DNA of 64,000 nucleotides from Streptomyces eurocidicus. Its GTDB lineage: Bacteria > Actinomycetota > Actinomycetes > Streptomycetales > Streptomycetaceae. Positions 56,301 to 64,000 of this stretch are shown here, piece after piece. Below the pieces are notes generated by a model. That model worked only from the letters and a program-made list of their open reading frames with translations, ran no database searches and was not told the origin of the DNA. Made by a program: the position numbers and the translations under genes. Every line of letters starts with the position of its first letter. Within the stretch, counting starts at the first letter, position 1. The stretch lies in assembly GCF_002891295.1 (NCBI RefSeq), contig NZ_LGUI01000001.1, forward strand, positions 310,001 to 374,000. The letters run 5' to 3'.

Positions 56301-56969
56301 TTGGACGCGCCCGCTACCACGCCGTTCTCCATCCTGATCCGCACCGCCTCGCACGAGCAGCACACCCAGGCGGAGAACTCGTCGTTCATGAGCGACATGC
56401 TCGGTGGCCGGCTCGGCGTCGACGCCTACCGCCGGTACACCGAGCAGCTGTGGTTCGTCTACCGCGCCCTGGAGGGCGGCCCCTCCGCCGCGGCCCTCGC
56501 GGCGGACCCCGTGGCGGGGCCCTTCATACGGCCCGAGCTGGCCCGCACCGCCGAGCTGGAGCGCGACCTGGCCCACCTGGGCGGCCCCGGCTGGCAGGCC
56601 GGTGTGCGCCCGCTGCCCGCCACGGAGGCGTACGCGGCCCGCGTCGGCGAGTGCGCCCGCGACTGGCCCGCCGGCTATGTCGCCCACCACTACACGCGCT
56701 ATCTGGGCGACCTCTCCGGCGGCCAGATCATCCGCGGCACCGCCGAGAAGACCTGGGGCTTCGCCCGCAAGGGCGACGGCGTCCGCTTCTACGTCTTCGA
56801 GGCGATCGGCAACCCGGCCGCGTTCAAGCGGGAGTACCGCGAGCTGCTCGACGCGCTGCCGGTGGACGACCTGGAGAAGCAGCGGGTGATCGACGAGTGC
56901 AAGCGCGCGTTCGCGCTGAACACGGCGGTCTTCCGGGAACTGGGCCGGGAGTTCCCGCTGAGCGCGTAG
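56301..56969 (+). CDS. heme oxygenase
   Basis: 222 residues from the rare start TTG 56301, chosen because CCGGAGG precedes it by seven bases and the homologous N-terminus begins here. Opens heme to biliverdin, iron and CO. The proximal heme ligand is His21 (SHEQHTQAE), and the distal-helix motif is YTRYLGDLSGGQII; ECKRAFALN closes the fold. It resembles HmuO of Corynebacterium. An iron box upstream indicates expression under iron limitation, and heme-uptake genes follow within 3 kb. Confidence 0.93.
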   Translation: MDAPATTPFSILIRTASHEQHTQAENSSFMSDMLGGRLGVDAYRRYTEQLWFVYRALEGGPSAAALAADPVAGPFIRPELARTAELERDLAHLGGPGWQAGVRPLPATEAYAARVGECARDWPAGYVAHHYTRYLGDLSGGQIIRGTAEKTWGFARKGDGVRFYVFEAIGNPAAFKREYRELLDALPVDDLEKQRVIDECKRAFALNTAVFRELGREFPLSA

Positions 56970-56993
56970 GGGGCTCAGCGGGCCGATGACGCT

Positions 56994-57070
56994 GCCGGAC
57001 GGGCTGATTTCAGCCCGTCCGGCGTTTGAGGACATTCGGGAAGGGGCGGGTAGGGGAAAAGCCCCCCGCC
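56994..57070. terminator. bidirectional hairpin within a dispersed element half copy
   Basis: A 13-bp perfect stem (56994-57006 with 57011-57023, loop ATTT) is followed by TTTGAGGACATTCGGGAAGG and GGGCGGGTAGGGGAAA. It is shared by the convergent heme oxygenase and HtaA genes. Confidence 0.7.
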
Positions 57071-57071
57071 C

Positions 57072-57941
57072 TCACCCCCGCACAGCCCGCCACCGCCGCG
57101 CCGCATACACCGCCCCACCCCCCACGAGCACCAGCCCACCCGCGGCCCCGAGCAGCGCCCCGTCGGCCCCGGTTTCGGCGAGCGCCGGAGCCTCGGCGTC
57201 ATCGGTCACCCCGCCACTCCCACCCGTGGCGCCGCCACCGGCCGACGGCTCACCGCCCGCCGTCACCGACAGCGTCACCGGGTCGAGCGCGTCCCCCTCC
57301 TTGTAGTTCCGGAACACCTTCGCGCCGGCCGCCGTCAGCTTCGCCGGGATCTTCGCGTAGGTGACGGCGCCGCCCGCGCCGCCGCCGGGCTTGACCGCCG
57401 ACAGGTCGAGGGCGGCGAGGGCCACGTCGTCCTGGGTCTTCCCGCCGGCCGTGACGTCGGCGGTGACGCGGCCCGTCTTCCCACCGGACCCGGCGTCCGT
57501 CGTGACCTTGAAGTCCGCGAGCTTGAGGTCGAGCCCCCAGCCCTTGCCGGCCTTCTCGTGGCCGAGGAAGCGGACACCGCCCTTGAAGGTGGTGGTGACC
57601 GCGTGCGTCGCGCTGTCGTACGAGCCCTTGGCGCCGGAGAAGGTGAACGGGCCGTTCTCGGACGCCTGCTCGGCGCCGTCCGTGACCTCGATCTTCCCCC
57701 GGGCGATCGGGCCGGTCACATACTTCCGGAACCGGTCCTCCACGCCCCAGTCGAGCGTGCCGTCGGTGATGTCGAACTTCGGGGCGGCCTTCGGGGCCGC
57801 CTCGGTCCGCGCGGCCGCGTCCGCCGCGTGGGCCGGCACCGCGAAGGCGGTGGCGCCGAGGGCCGTGGCGGCGGCGAGGGCGGCGAGGGCGCCTCTCCGG
57901 GCGGTGCGGGCGCGGCGCGGGGTGCGTGAGGTGACGGTCAT
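57072..57941 (-). CDS. HtaA-domain surface protein with sortase-like signal
   Basis: 289 residues from ATG 57941, with AAGGAGA upstream. A signal peptide (to about residue 40) precedes one HtaA heme-binding-type domain (FDITDGTLDWGVEDRFRKYV, then GSYDSATHAVTTTFKGGVRFLGH). A Gly/Ser linker leads to LAETG (residues 254-258), a membrane helix and a basic tail, a sortase cell-wall anchoring signal (LAxTG class). In Corynebacterium, HtaA proteins bind heme at the surface and pass it to the HmuTUV importer, which is encoded nearby here. Confidence 0.88.
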   Translation of the reverse strand: MTVTSRTPRRARTARRGALAALAAATALGATAFAVPAHAADAAARTEAAPKAAPKFDITDGTLDWGVEDRFRKYVTGPIARGKIEVTDGAEQASENGPFTFSGAKGSYDSATHAVTTTFKGGVRFLGHEKAGKGWGLDLKLADFKVTTDAGSGGKTGRVTADVTAGGKTQDDVALAALDLSAVKPGGGAGGAVTYAKIPAKLTAAGAKVFRNYKEGDALDPVTLSVTAGGEPSAGGGATGGSGGVTDDAEAPALAETGADGALLGAAGGLVLVGGGAVYAARRWRAVRG

Positions 57942-58070
57942 GTCGGGGGTGTCTCCTTGGTCGTGGGAAACGGGGGGTGGGGATCCGGGGGGATCAGGGG
58001 GAAAGAGAGGTCCGCGCCGGCCGCTGCGCGGTGAGGAGGGGGGCCGCGGCCGGCGCGGAGTTCGGGGCGG

Positions 58071-59465
58071 TCAGCCGTCGGTGCCGGGCGCGGTGGCACC
58101 CGCCCGCGCCTTACGGCGCTTGCGGACCACGGCGTACGCGGTGGCGGCGAGGGCCACGGCGGCGGCACCGGCGAGGGTGACCGGGAGGGCGGGGAAGGAG
58201 GAAGAGGACGGCGACGCCCCGGTGCGCGCCGGGGCGGCGGACGACGGCGAGGGCTTCGGGCCGCTGCCGAGGTCCGGCAGGGCCGGCGGCTTCGCCCGGG
58301 GGTCGAGCGGGACGGCGAGGGAGACGGGGTCCATCTCCGCGCCTTCCTGGTACATCCGGCCGAACGCCCCGGCCCCTTGCGCGGTCAGCCGGGCGGGGGC
58401 CTCGGTGACGGTGGCGAGGCCGTCCTTCTCCTTCAGCCCGGAGGCGTCGAAGGTGACCAGCGGAACGTTTCTCCCGCCGGGTGCGCCGACGTTGGCGACA
58501 TCCGCCGACAGCGTGCCCCTGCCGTCCTTCACCTCCGTCCGCACGCCCGTGAGCGTGAGGTCGAGGTGCTTTCCGGTGAAGCGCAGCGTGCCGTCGAAGG
58601 CGGCGGCGAGGGCCTTGGCGTCCGCGTCGTACGTGCCCTTGCCGCGCGGGAAGCGGAAGAGCGCGCCACCGTCCTGGGCGCCGTCGGTGAGCTGCCAGGA
58701 GCCCTGTGCGACCGGGCCGGTGACGTATTCGCGGAAGGTGCGGCGGACGCCCCAGTCGACGGCGGCCCCGGTGAACTCGCCCGTGCGCCCGGGCTCGCCG
58801 GAAGGGGAACCGCCGGGCGCGGACGAGGGCTTCGCGGCGGCGGCCACGACGTCGGCCGAGAGCCGGACGGGGTCGAGCGCGGTGCCGGCGGCGTAGAAGC
58901 CGGCGAACGCCTTCGCGCCCTGCTCGGTGAGGGTGGCGGGGAGGTCGGCGAGGGTGACGGAGCCGCCGCCGTGGAGGTCGGCTCCGGAGAGGTCGAGCGA
59001 GGCGAAGGGCACGTGTGCGGCGTCGGTGACCTCGCCGCTGTCCCCGGCCCTGCCGGTCACGTCGGCGTAGAGGGTGCCCTTGCCGCCGGAGACCCGGACC
59101 TCGGGGTTGCCGAGGGTGAGGTCCAGTTCGTGGGTGCCGTCGGGCTTGCGGTGCCCGGTGAAGTGCACGGAGCCCGAGAAGGCGGCGTCGAAGGAGCCGC
59201 CGCCGGGGTCGTACGAGCCCTTGGCGGAGTGGAAGCGGAACCTGCTGTCGCCGACCGTGGCGGCGCCGGCCCGGAGTTCCCAGGCGCCCTTGGCGACCGG
59301 GCCGGTGACATAGCTCTGGAAGGAGGACTTGATGCCCCAGTCCAGCCGCCCGCCGGAGATCTCGGCGGGCTCCGCCGCCCGGGCCCCGGCGGGCGGCACC
59401 AGGGCCGTCAGCAGCGTCGCCAGCAGGGCCACGGCGGGGACGCGGGCGGATCTGGACGACGGCAT
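58071..59465 (-). CDS. two-domain HtaA heme-binding-type membrane protein
   Basis: 464 residues from ATG 59465, with GGAAGGGG upstream. Signal peptide to about residue 30, then two HtaA domains: ISGGRLDWGIKSSFQSYVTGPVA (about 32-190) and FTGAAVDWGVRRTFREYVTGPVA (about 225-385). A Ser/Pro linker leads to a C-terminal membrane helix and an RKRRKAR tail. It should be anchored in the membrane and reach into the wall, taking heme from the sortase-anchored protein or directly. Divergent from the lipoprotein gene of the ABC importer; a shared near-perfect iron box lies between the two genes. Confidence 0.9.
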   Translation of the reverse strand: MPSSRSARVPAVALLATLLTALVPPAGARAAEPAEISGGRLDWGIKSSFQSYVTGPVAKGAWELRAGAATVGDSRFRFHSAKGSYDPGGGSFDAAFSGSVHFTGHRKPDGTHELDLTLGNPEVRVSGGKGTLYADVTGRAGDSGEVTDAAHVPFASLDLSGADLHGGGSVTLADLPATLTEQGAKAFAGFYAAGTALDPVRLSADVVAAAAKPSSAPGGSPSGEPGRTGEFTGAAVDWGVRRTFREYVTGPVAQGSWQLTDGAQDGGALFRFPRGKGTYDADAKALAAAFDGTLRFTGKHLDLTLTGVRTEVKDGRGTLSADVANVGAPGGRNVPLVTFDASGLKEKDGLATVTEAPARLTAQGAGAFGRMYQEGAEMDPVSLAVPLDPRAKPPALPDLGSGPKPSPSSAAPARTGASPSSSSFPALPVTLAGAAAVALAATAYAVVRKRRKARAGATAPGTDG

Positions 59466-59525
59466 CGGGGCCCCTTCCGGGCAGCGCGGCGGACATCGCG
59501 AGGCACCCGTCGGGCACATGGCGAT

Positions 59526-59544
59526 TTAGGTAAGGCTAACCTAA
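59526..59544. promoter_or_regulatory. near-perfect iron box between htaA-like and hmuT-like genes
   Basis: TTAGGTAAGGCTAACCTAA agrees with TTAGGTTAGGCTAACCTAA at 18 of 19 positions. It lies between divergent genes and can repress both when iron is plentiful (DmdR1/IdeR). Confidence 0.9.
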
Positions 59545-59595
59545 GCTACATCCCATCAGGTCGGAAACCCCCGGCCGGAGCGAAAGGCAGGAACC

Positions 59596-60651
59596 GTGCT
59601 TCAACGGCAGTACGCGGGTATGCCGAGACCTACCCACCGGCGCACCCGAACACACGCCGCCCTGCTGCTGCTTCCGGCCGTTCTGCTCGGCCTCCTGACC
59701 CTCACCGGCTGCGGTTCCGCGGGCGGCGGGAGCACGGCCGGGGGCGGGGAGCGGAAGACGGCGGCGGCCGACCGCGTCGAGCCGCTCGCGGGCCCCTTGG
59801 AGCAGCGGCTCCCCGCCACGGTGCGCTCGGCCGACGGGCACGAGGTCACCGTGCGGAGCACCGACCGGATCGTGCCGCTCACCGGCTCGCTCTCCGAGCT
59901 CGTCTTCACCCTGGGCCTCGGCGACCACGTCGTCGCCCGGGATGTCACCGCCACCTTCGAACAGGCGGCGAAGCTGCCCGTGGTGACCCGCGCGCACGAT
60001 GTCTCGGCGGAGAACGTGCTCTCCCTCCGGCCCACGCTCGTCCTCGCGGAGTCCACCACCGGGCCGGCCGAGGCCGTCGACCAGATCCGGGCCGCGGGCG
60101 TCCCCCTCGTCGTCCTCGACCCGGCGAAGCGGCTGGAGGACGTCGGCACCCGCATCGACCGGGTCGCGGCCGCCCTCGGCGCCCGCACCGCCGGCGACCG
60201 GCTGCGCGAGCGCACCCGGGGCCGGATCGACGCCGCCCGCAAGGGCGTTCCCGGCGGTACGCGGCCCAAGGTCGCCTTCCTCTACCTGCGCGGCTCGGCG
60301 TCCGTCTACCTCCTCGGCGGCACGGGCTCCGGCGCGGACTCGCTGATCGAAGCGGCCGGCGGCGTGGACGCGGGCGCGGCCTCGGGGCTGAAGCGGGACT
60401 TCACCCCGCTCACCAGCGAGGCGCTCGCCAAGGCCGCACCCGACGTCATCCTTGTGATGAGCAAGGGCCTCGACTCGGTCGGCGGCGTGGACGGCCTGCT
60501 GAAGATCCCCGGCGTCGGCCAGACCCCGGCGGGCCTGGACCGCCGGATCGCCTCCGTCGACGACGGCGTCCTGCTGAACTTCGGGCCCCGCACGGACACC
60601 GTGCTCGCCTCGCTCGTCGAGCAGATCCACGCGAAGGGGAAGCGCGGATGA
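59596..60651 (+). CDS. hmuT: heme-type ABC transporter substrate-binding lipoprotein
   Basis: 351 residues from GTG 59596 (CAGGAA upstream); ATG 59620 is an alternative. The lipobox LTGC puts the lipidated Cys at 39 (31 from the later start). The fold is the two-lobed Fe/B12-type binding protein: RIVPLTGSLSELVFTLGLGDHVVARD, LSLRPTLVLAE, AAPDVILVMSKGLDSVGG. First gene of an hmuTUV operon; together with HtaA proteins and heme oxygenase nearby it should carry heme, though a siderophore cannot be excluded from this protein alone. Confidence 0.88.
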   Translation: MLQRQYAGMPRPTHRRTRTHAALLLLPAVLLGLLTLTGCGSAGGGSTAGGGERKTAAADRVEPLAGPLEQRLPATVRSADGHEVTVRSTDRIVPLTGSLSELVFTLGLGDHVVARDVTATFEQAAKLPVVTRAHDVSAENVLSLRPTLVLAESTTGPAEAVDQIRAAGVPLVVLDPAKRLEDVGTRIDRVAAALGARTAGDRLRERTRGRIDAARKGVPGGTRPKVAFLYLRGSASVYLLGGTGSGADSLIEAAGGVDAGAASGLKRDFTPLTSEALAKAAPDVILVMSKGLDSVGGVDGLLKIPGVGQTPAGLDRRIASVDDGVLLNFGPRTDTVLASLVEQIHAKGKRG

Positions 60652-61751
60652 GCCTCCTCAAGCACCCGGGCACGGCCACCGCGCCCCCCGGCGCCGCCAC
60701 CGCCGAGGGCGGCGCGCACCCCCGCCGGCGCCGCACCGCCCTTCTCACCGCCGGCCTCACCGCCGCCCTGCTGTGCACGGCCCTGCTGTCCGCCGGCGTC
60801 GGCGCGTACGACATCCCGCTCGGCGACGTCCTCGGCTCGGTCCTGCACCACCTGGGGCTCGGCGGCGCGGAGCTGGACCGGGTCGGCGAGAGCGTGCTGT
60901 GGGACGTACGGCTGCCCCGGGTGGCGCTGGCCCTGCTGGTCGGGGCGTCGCTGGGGTGCGCGGGCGCCCTGATGCAGGGCGTGTTCGGCAATCCGCTGGC
61001 CGAGCCGGGCGTCATCGGCATCTCGATGGGCTCGGCGGTCGGCGCGGTCGCCTCGATCGCGCTGGGCATGAGCTTCCTCGGCAACTGGACGATCACCGTC
61101 TGCGCGTTCGTCGCCGGCCTGGTGACGGTCCTGCTGGTGTACGCGCTGTCGCGGTCGGGCGGCCGGGCCGAGGTGGTCACGCTCATCCTCACCGGCATCG
61201 CGATGAACGCCTTCGCCGGCGCGCTCGTCGGCCTGGGCGTCTTCCTCGCCGACAACGCCCAGGTCACCCAGATCACCTTCTGGCAGCTCGGTTCGCTCGC
61301 CCAGGCGACCTGGCCGAAAGTGCTCGCCGTCCTGCCGTGCGCGCTCCTGGGCCTGGCCGCCGCCCCGCTGTACGGGCGGAAGCTCGACCTCCTCGCGCTG
61401 GGCGAGCGCCCCGCGCGACACCTGGGCGTGGACGTCGAACGGCTGCGCCTGACACTGGTGCTGGTCGTCGCGCTGCTCACGGCCGCGGCGGTGGCGGTGT
61501 CCGGCGTCATCACCTTCGTCGGGCTGCTGGTGCCGCACGTCCTGCGCATGGCGGCGGGCCCCGGGCACCGCTTCCTCGTCCCGGGCAGCGCGCTGGGCGG
61601 CGCCCTGGTGCTGGTCGCGGCCGACCTCGCGGCCCGTACGGCCGCCCAGCCGGCGGAGCTGCCGCTGGGCGTGCTGACGGCGCTCCTGGGCAGCCCGTTC
61701 TTCTTCGTCCTGCTGCGCAGGACCCGGCGCAGGCAAGGAGGCTGGGCCTGA
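60648..61751 (+). CDS. hmuU: heme-type ABC transporter permease (FecCD family)
   Basis: 367 residues from ATG 60648, which overlaps the stop codon of the binding-protein gene. Nine or ten membrane helices; LGCAGALMQGVFGNPLAEPGVIGISMGSAVGAV and GVITFVGLLVPHVLRM are FecCD family signatures. It forms the channel of the importer. The gene ends one base before the ATPase start codon (TGATG). Confidence 0.93.
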   Translation: MSLLKHPGTATAPPGAATAEGGAHPRRRRTALLTAGLTAALLCTALLSAGVGAYDIPLGDVLGSVLHHLGLGGAELDRVGESVLWDVRLPRVALALLVGASLGCAGALMQGVFGNPLAEPGVIGISMGSAVGAVASIALGMSFLGNWTITVCAFVAGLVTVLLVYALSRSGGRAEVVTLILTGIAMNAFAGALVGLGVFLADNAQVTQITFWQLGSLAQATWPKVLAVLPCALLGLAAAPLYGRKLDLLALGERPARHLGVDVERLRLTLVLVVALLTAAAVAVSGVITFVGLLVPHVLRMAAGPGHRFLVPGSALGGALVLVAADLAARTAAQPAELPLGVLTALLGSPFFFVLLRRTRRRQGGWA

Positions 61752-62599
61752 TGTCCCCGCGTTTCCGGACGCCCTTCGAGGCGCTCTTCCCCGCCCGCGC
61801 CCGGCGGTTGCCCGCCCCGCCCGTCCTCGGGGCCGTCGCGGCCGAGGCCCGCGCGCTGCGGGTGCGGCTGGCCGGCCGCACCGTGCTGTCCGAGGTCGAC
61901 CTGGCCGTGGCGGCGGGCGAGGTGCTGGCGCTCGTCGGCCCCAACGGCTCCGGGAAGTCGACGCTGCTGGCCGCCCTCGCGGGCGATCTGCCCGCCGAGT
62001 CGGGCGAGGTGCGGGTCGACGGCCGGCCGGCCGGTGCCTGGACGGCGGCCGAACTCGCGCTGCGGCGCGCGGTGCTGCCGCAGTCGGCGGAGCTGTCGTT
62101 CCCGTTCGCCGTCGAGGAGGTCGTCCGGATGGGGCGGGCGCCGTGGGCGGGTACCGCCGTGGCGGAGGACGACGACCGGGCCGTACGGGCCGCGATGGCC
62201 GCCGCCGAGGTGGCCGGTTTCGCGGGCCGGTCCTTCGCCGCGCTGTCCGGCGGCGAGCGGGCGCGGGTGGCCCTGGCCCGGGTGCTGGCGCAGCGCGCCG
62301 CCCTGCTGCTGCTCGACGAGCCGACCGCGGCGCTGGACCTGCGCCACCAGGAGCTGGTGCTGCGGGTCTGCCGCGAACGGGCGGCGGCCGGCGACGCGGT
62401 GGTCGTCGTCCTGCACGACCTGGGGCTGGCCGGCGCCTACGCGGACCGGGTCGCCGTGCTCCACGAGGGCCGGATCGCGGCGGAGGGCCCGCCCGGCCGG
62501 GTCTTCGATCCGGAACTGCTGAGTCGTGTCTATTCACAGCCCGTCGAGGTAATCGATCATCCGCGAACCGGTGAACCTCTGGTGATACCGAGACGGTAG
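61751..62599 (+). CDS. hmuV: heme-type ABC transporter ATP-binding protein
   Basis: 282 residues from ATG 61751 overlapping the permease stop codon. Walker A LVGPNGSGKST, Q-loop in VLPQSAELSF, signature LSGGERARVALARVL, Walker B LLLLDEPTAALD and H-loop VLHDLGLAG. The N-terminus has a 30-residue extension. It energises the importer encoded just upstream; close gene overlap indicates an operon of three. Confidence 0.93.
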   Translation: MSPRFRTPFEALFPARARRLPAPPVLGAVAAEARALRVRLAGRTVLSEVDLAVAAGEVLALVGPNGSGKSTLLAALAGDLPAESGEVRVDGRPAGAWTAAELALRRAVLPQSAELSFPFAVEEVVRMGRAPWAGTAVAEDDDRAVRAAMAAAEVAGFAGRSFAALSGGERARVALARVLAQRAALLLLDEPTAALDLRHQELVLRVCRERAAAGDAVVVVLHDLGLAGAYADRVAVLHEGRIAAEGPPGRVFDPELLSRVYSQPVEVIDHPRTGEPLVIPRR

Positions 62600-62651
62600 G
62601 GACAAAATTTTGCCTTGTGAGAGCAGAATCACTCAGCATTCCGGGAACGAG

Positions 62652-62670
62652 GTAGGCAAGCCTCAGATAA
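62652..62670. promoter_or_regulatory. candidate iron box before efeO
   Basis: GTAGGCAAGCCTCAGATAA agrees with the iron-box consensus at 13 of 19 positions and keeps a TAGG(C/T)AAGCCT core like the box of the heme oxygenase gene. A weaker TTAGG-gcgg-CCTTA lies 20 bp downstream. Confidence 0.55.
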
Positions 62671-62748
62671 GTTAGGGCGGCCTTATTCGGCTAGGTCATT
62701 TTCGGCCAAGATCATTTCTGCCCTCTCCGAGCATGCCTGGAGCCCCTC

Positions 62749-63879
62749 ATGCGCGTCCTCCGCTCCTCCGCCGTCGCCGTCGCCGCGGCGGCCACGGCCC
62801 TGACAGCCGTGTCCGGTTGCGCCGAGAAGTCCGACACCAAGGGCTCGGACACGGTCCGGGTCAAGGCGACGGACGACAAGTGCGAGGTCTCCACGGACTC
62901 CTTCCCGGCCGGTCACGTCAAGATCGCCGTGGAGAACAAGGGCTCCAAGGTCACCGAGGTCTACGTCTACGCCCCCGGCGACCGGATCGTCACCGAGCGG
63001 GAGAACATAGGCCCCGGCACCAAGGCGGAGATCACCGCGACGATCAAGGCCGGTTCGTACGAGATCGCCTGCAAGCCCGGAATGAAGGGCGACGGAATTC
63101 GCCAGAAGATCACCGTCAAGGGTGAGGGCGCGGCGGCGAAGAACAACCCGGAGCTCGACAAGGCGGTCGCCGAATACCGCAAGTACGTCCAGGCGCAGGC
63201 CGACGGGACGATTCCCGTGGCCGAGAAGTTCGCCGAGGCCGTCAAGAAGGGCGACCTGGACGAGGCGAAGAAGCTCTACGCCCCCTCCCGCCTCGGCTGG
63301 GAGCGCACCGAGCCGGTCGCGGAGTCCTTCGGCGACATCGACCCGAAGGTCGACGTCCGCGAGGACGGCCTGGAGAAGGACCAGAAGTGGACCGGCTGGC
63401 ACAAGCTGGAGAAGTCGCTCTGGGACGAGAAGAAGATCGACGAGGACGACAAGAAGCTGGCCGACCAGCTGATGACGGACCTCAAGGACTGGCAGAAGCG
63501 CGTCGGCACCGCCGAGATCACCCCGACCAGCATGGCCAACGGCGCCAAGGAGCTGCTCGACGAGGTGGCCACCGGCAAGGTCACCGGTGAGGAGGAGCGC
63601 TACAGCCACACCGACCTCGTCGACTTCCAGGGCAACGTCGAGGGCGCTCAGAAGTCCTACGAGCTGCTGAAGCCGGTCGCCTCGAAGAACGACGCGGCGC
63701 TCACCAAGGAGCTGGACAAGCAGTTCGCCGAGCTGGGCAAGCTGCTCGGCGAGTACCGCGACGGCGACGGCTTCAAGGCGTACGACTCCGTCGGCAAGGA
63801 CGACCGGAAGAAGCTCTCGGACGCGGTCAACGCCCTGGCGGAGCCGCTGTCCAAGCTCGCCGGCGCCGTGGCGAAGTAG
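62749..63879 (+). CDS. efeO: iron uptake lipoprotein EfeO
   Basis: 376 residues from ATG 62749. The signal ends in the lipobox VSGC (Cys24). An N-terminal cupredoxin-like domain (CEVSTDSFPAGHVKIAVENKGSKVTEVYVY) is followed by the M75 domain with RLGWERTEPVAESF and GWHKLEKSLW, in which the conserved H/Y-x-x-E metal motif of EfeO appears as W-E-R-T-E and W-H-K-L-E. It binds ferric or ferrous iron outside the membrane for the EfeUOB system. Probable efeB follows; no efeU permease gene lies upstream, so it may be located beyond the end of the window. Confidence 0.9.
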   Translation: MRVLRSSAVAVAAAATALTAVSGCAEKSDTKGSDTVRVKATDDKCEVSTDSFPAGHVKIAVENKGSKVTEVYVYAPGDRIVTERENIGPGTKAEITATIKAGSYEIACKPGMKGDGIRQKITVKGEGAAAKNNPELDKAVAEYRKYVQAQADGTIPVAEKFAEAVKKGDLDEAKKLYAPSRLGWERTEPVAESFGDIDPKVDVREDGLEKDQKWTGWHKLEKSLWDEKKIDEDDKKLADQLMTDLKDWQKRVGTAEITPTSMANGAKELLDEVATGKVTGEEERYSHTDLVDFQGNVEGAQKSYELLKPVASKNDAALTKELDKQFAELGKLLGEYRDGDGFKAYDSVGKDDRKKLSDAVNALAEPLSKLAGAVAK

Positions 63880-63889
63880 GCGGCCTCCG

Positions 63890-64000
63890 ATGACCGACAA
63901 GACCACTGACATAACCGCCGACACGACCTCTGACATGACCGCCGACGCGGCTGCCGGCGAGACCGCGGGGAAGCCCGCGCCCGCGGGCCCCTCGCGCCGT
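63890..64000 (+). CDS. efeB: start of a probable efeB (deferrochelatase/peroxidase), partial
   Basis: Runs off the window. The first 37 residues from ATG 63890 (GGCGGCC upstream) are Thr/Asp/Ala-rich, and the last readable residues are GPSRR, the start of a twin-arginine motif. The position 10 bp after efeO and the Tat-type start are those expected for the Dyp-type peroxidase EfeB, but no catalytic sequence is visible yet, so the name is inference. Confidence 0.55.
   Translation, partial: MTDKTTDITADTTSDMTADAAAGETAGKPAPAGPSRR

Noticed and set aside
62672..62685. Second iron box before efeO
   Set aside because: TTAGG-gcgg-CCTTA fits only the ends; it matches about 10 of 19 consensus positions, fewer than the site at 62652.

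Overview
The window looks like chromosomal core DNA from a Streptomyces or very close relative. GC content is very high, with strong G/C bias at third codon positions. Many genes start with GTG, and one starts with TTG. Families typical of the genus are present: a BTAD/NB-ARC regulator, DUF397, DUF6153, an F420 reductase, Tat-exported enzymes and HtaA surface proteins. No tRNA, rRNA, CRISPR array, transposase or phage gene was seen.

Layout. 0-12.4 kb: sphingomyelinase, a stand-alone winged-helix regulator with a cysteine-containing small upstream ORF, a two-component pair whose kinase is frameshifted, a GH89 alpha-N-acetylglucosaminidase, a rhomboid-like membrane protein, a tyrosine phosphatase, a membrane protein with a sigma-like cytoplasmic part, and a TetR regulator. 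12.4-28.5 kb: maltodextrin use (secreted pullulanase, malE-malF-malG-aglA-lacI operon, divergent secreted alpha-amylase). This block is interrupted by a small accessory spot (DUF397 gene and a regulator remnant), by glnE and by a PAP2 protein. 28.5-32.5 kb: a GlnA2-like glutamine synthetase homologue, a hydrolase and an APC permease. 32.6-35.2 kb: DUF6153 protein and multicopper oxidase behind a CsoR-like copper operator. 35.4-46.4 kb: NAD synthetase, FrnE-like DsbA protein, DUF2277, two MFS pumps, a TetR, a membrane-anchored endonuclease/exonuclease/phosphatase-fold protein, panB and a DrrAB-like ABC exporter. 46.4-55.2 kb: a frameshifted AfsR-like regulator, a site-2-type metalloprotease, an F420-dependent NADP reductase, an EntS-like exporter and small proteins. 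55.3-64 kb: methionine aminopeptidase, then a heme/iron island (heme oxygenase, two HtaA proteins, heme-type ABC importer, EfeO and the start of a probable efeB) with three DmdR/IdeR-like boxes.

How the genes work together. Pullulanase and amylase cut alpha-glucans outside the cell, MalEFG imports the oligosaccharides, AglA splits them, and LacI-type operators between malE and amylase probably link expression to sugar supply. In the iron island, HtaA surface proteins could pass heme to the ABC importer and heme oxygenase could release the iron, with EfeO/EfeB as a second iron route; the shared boxes suggest joint iron repression.

Structural notes. A palindromic intergenic repeat with 13-21 bp stems recurs in complete or half copies. 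Two large regulator genes are each broken by a -1 shift in G/C-rich runs, which suggests sequencing errors as much as real mutation. Several genes look leaderless, with a -10 hexamer six or seven bases before the start codon.
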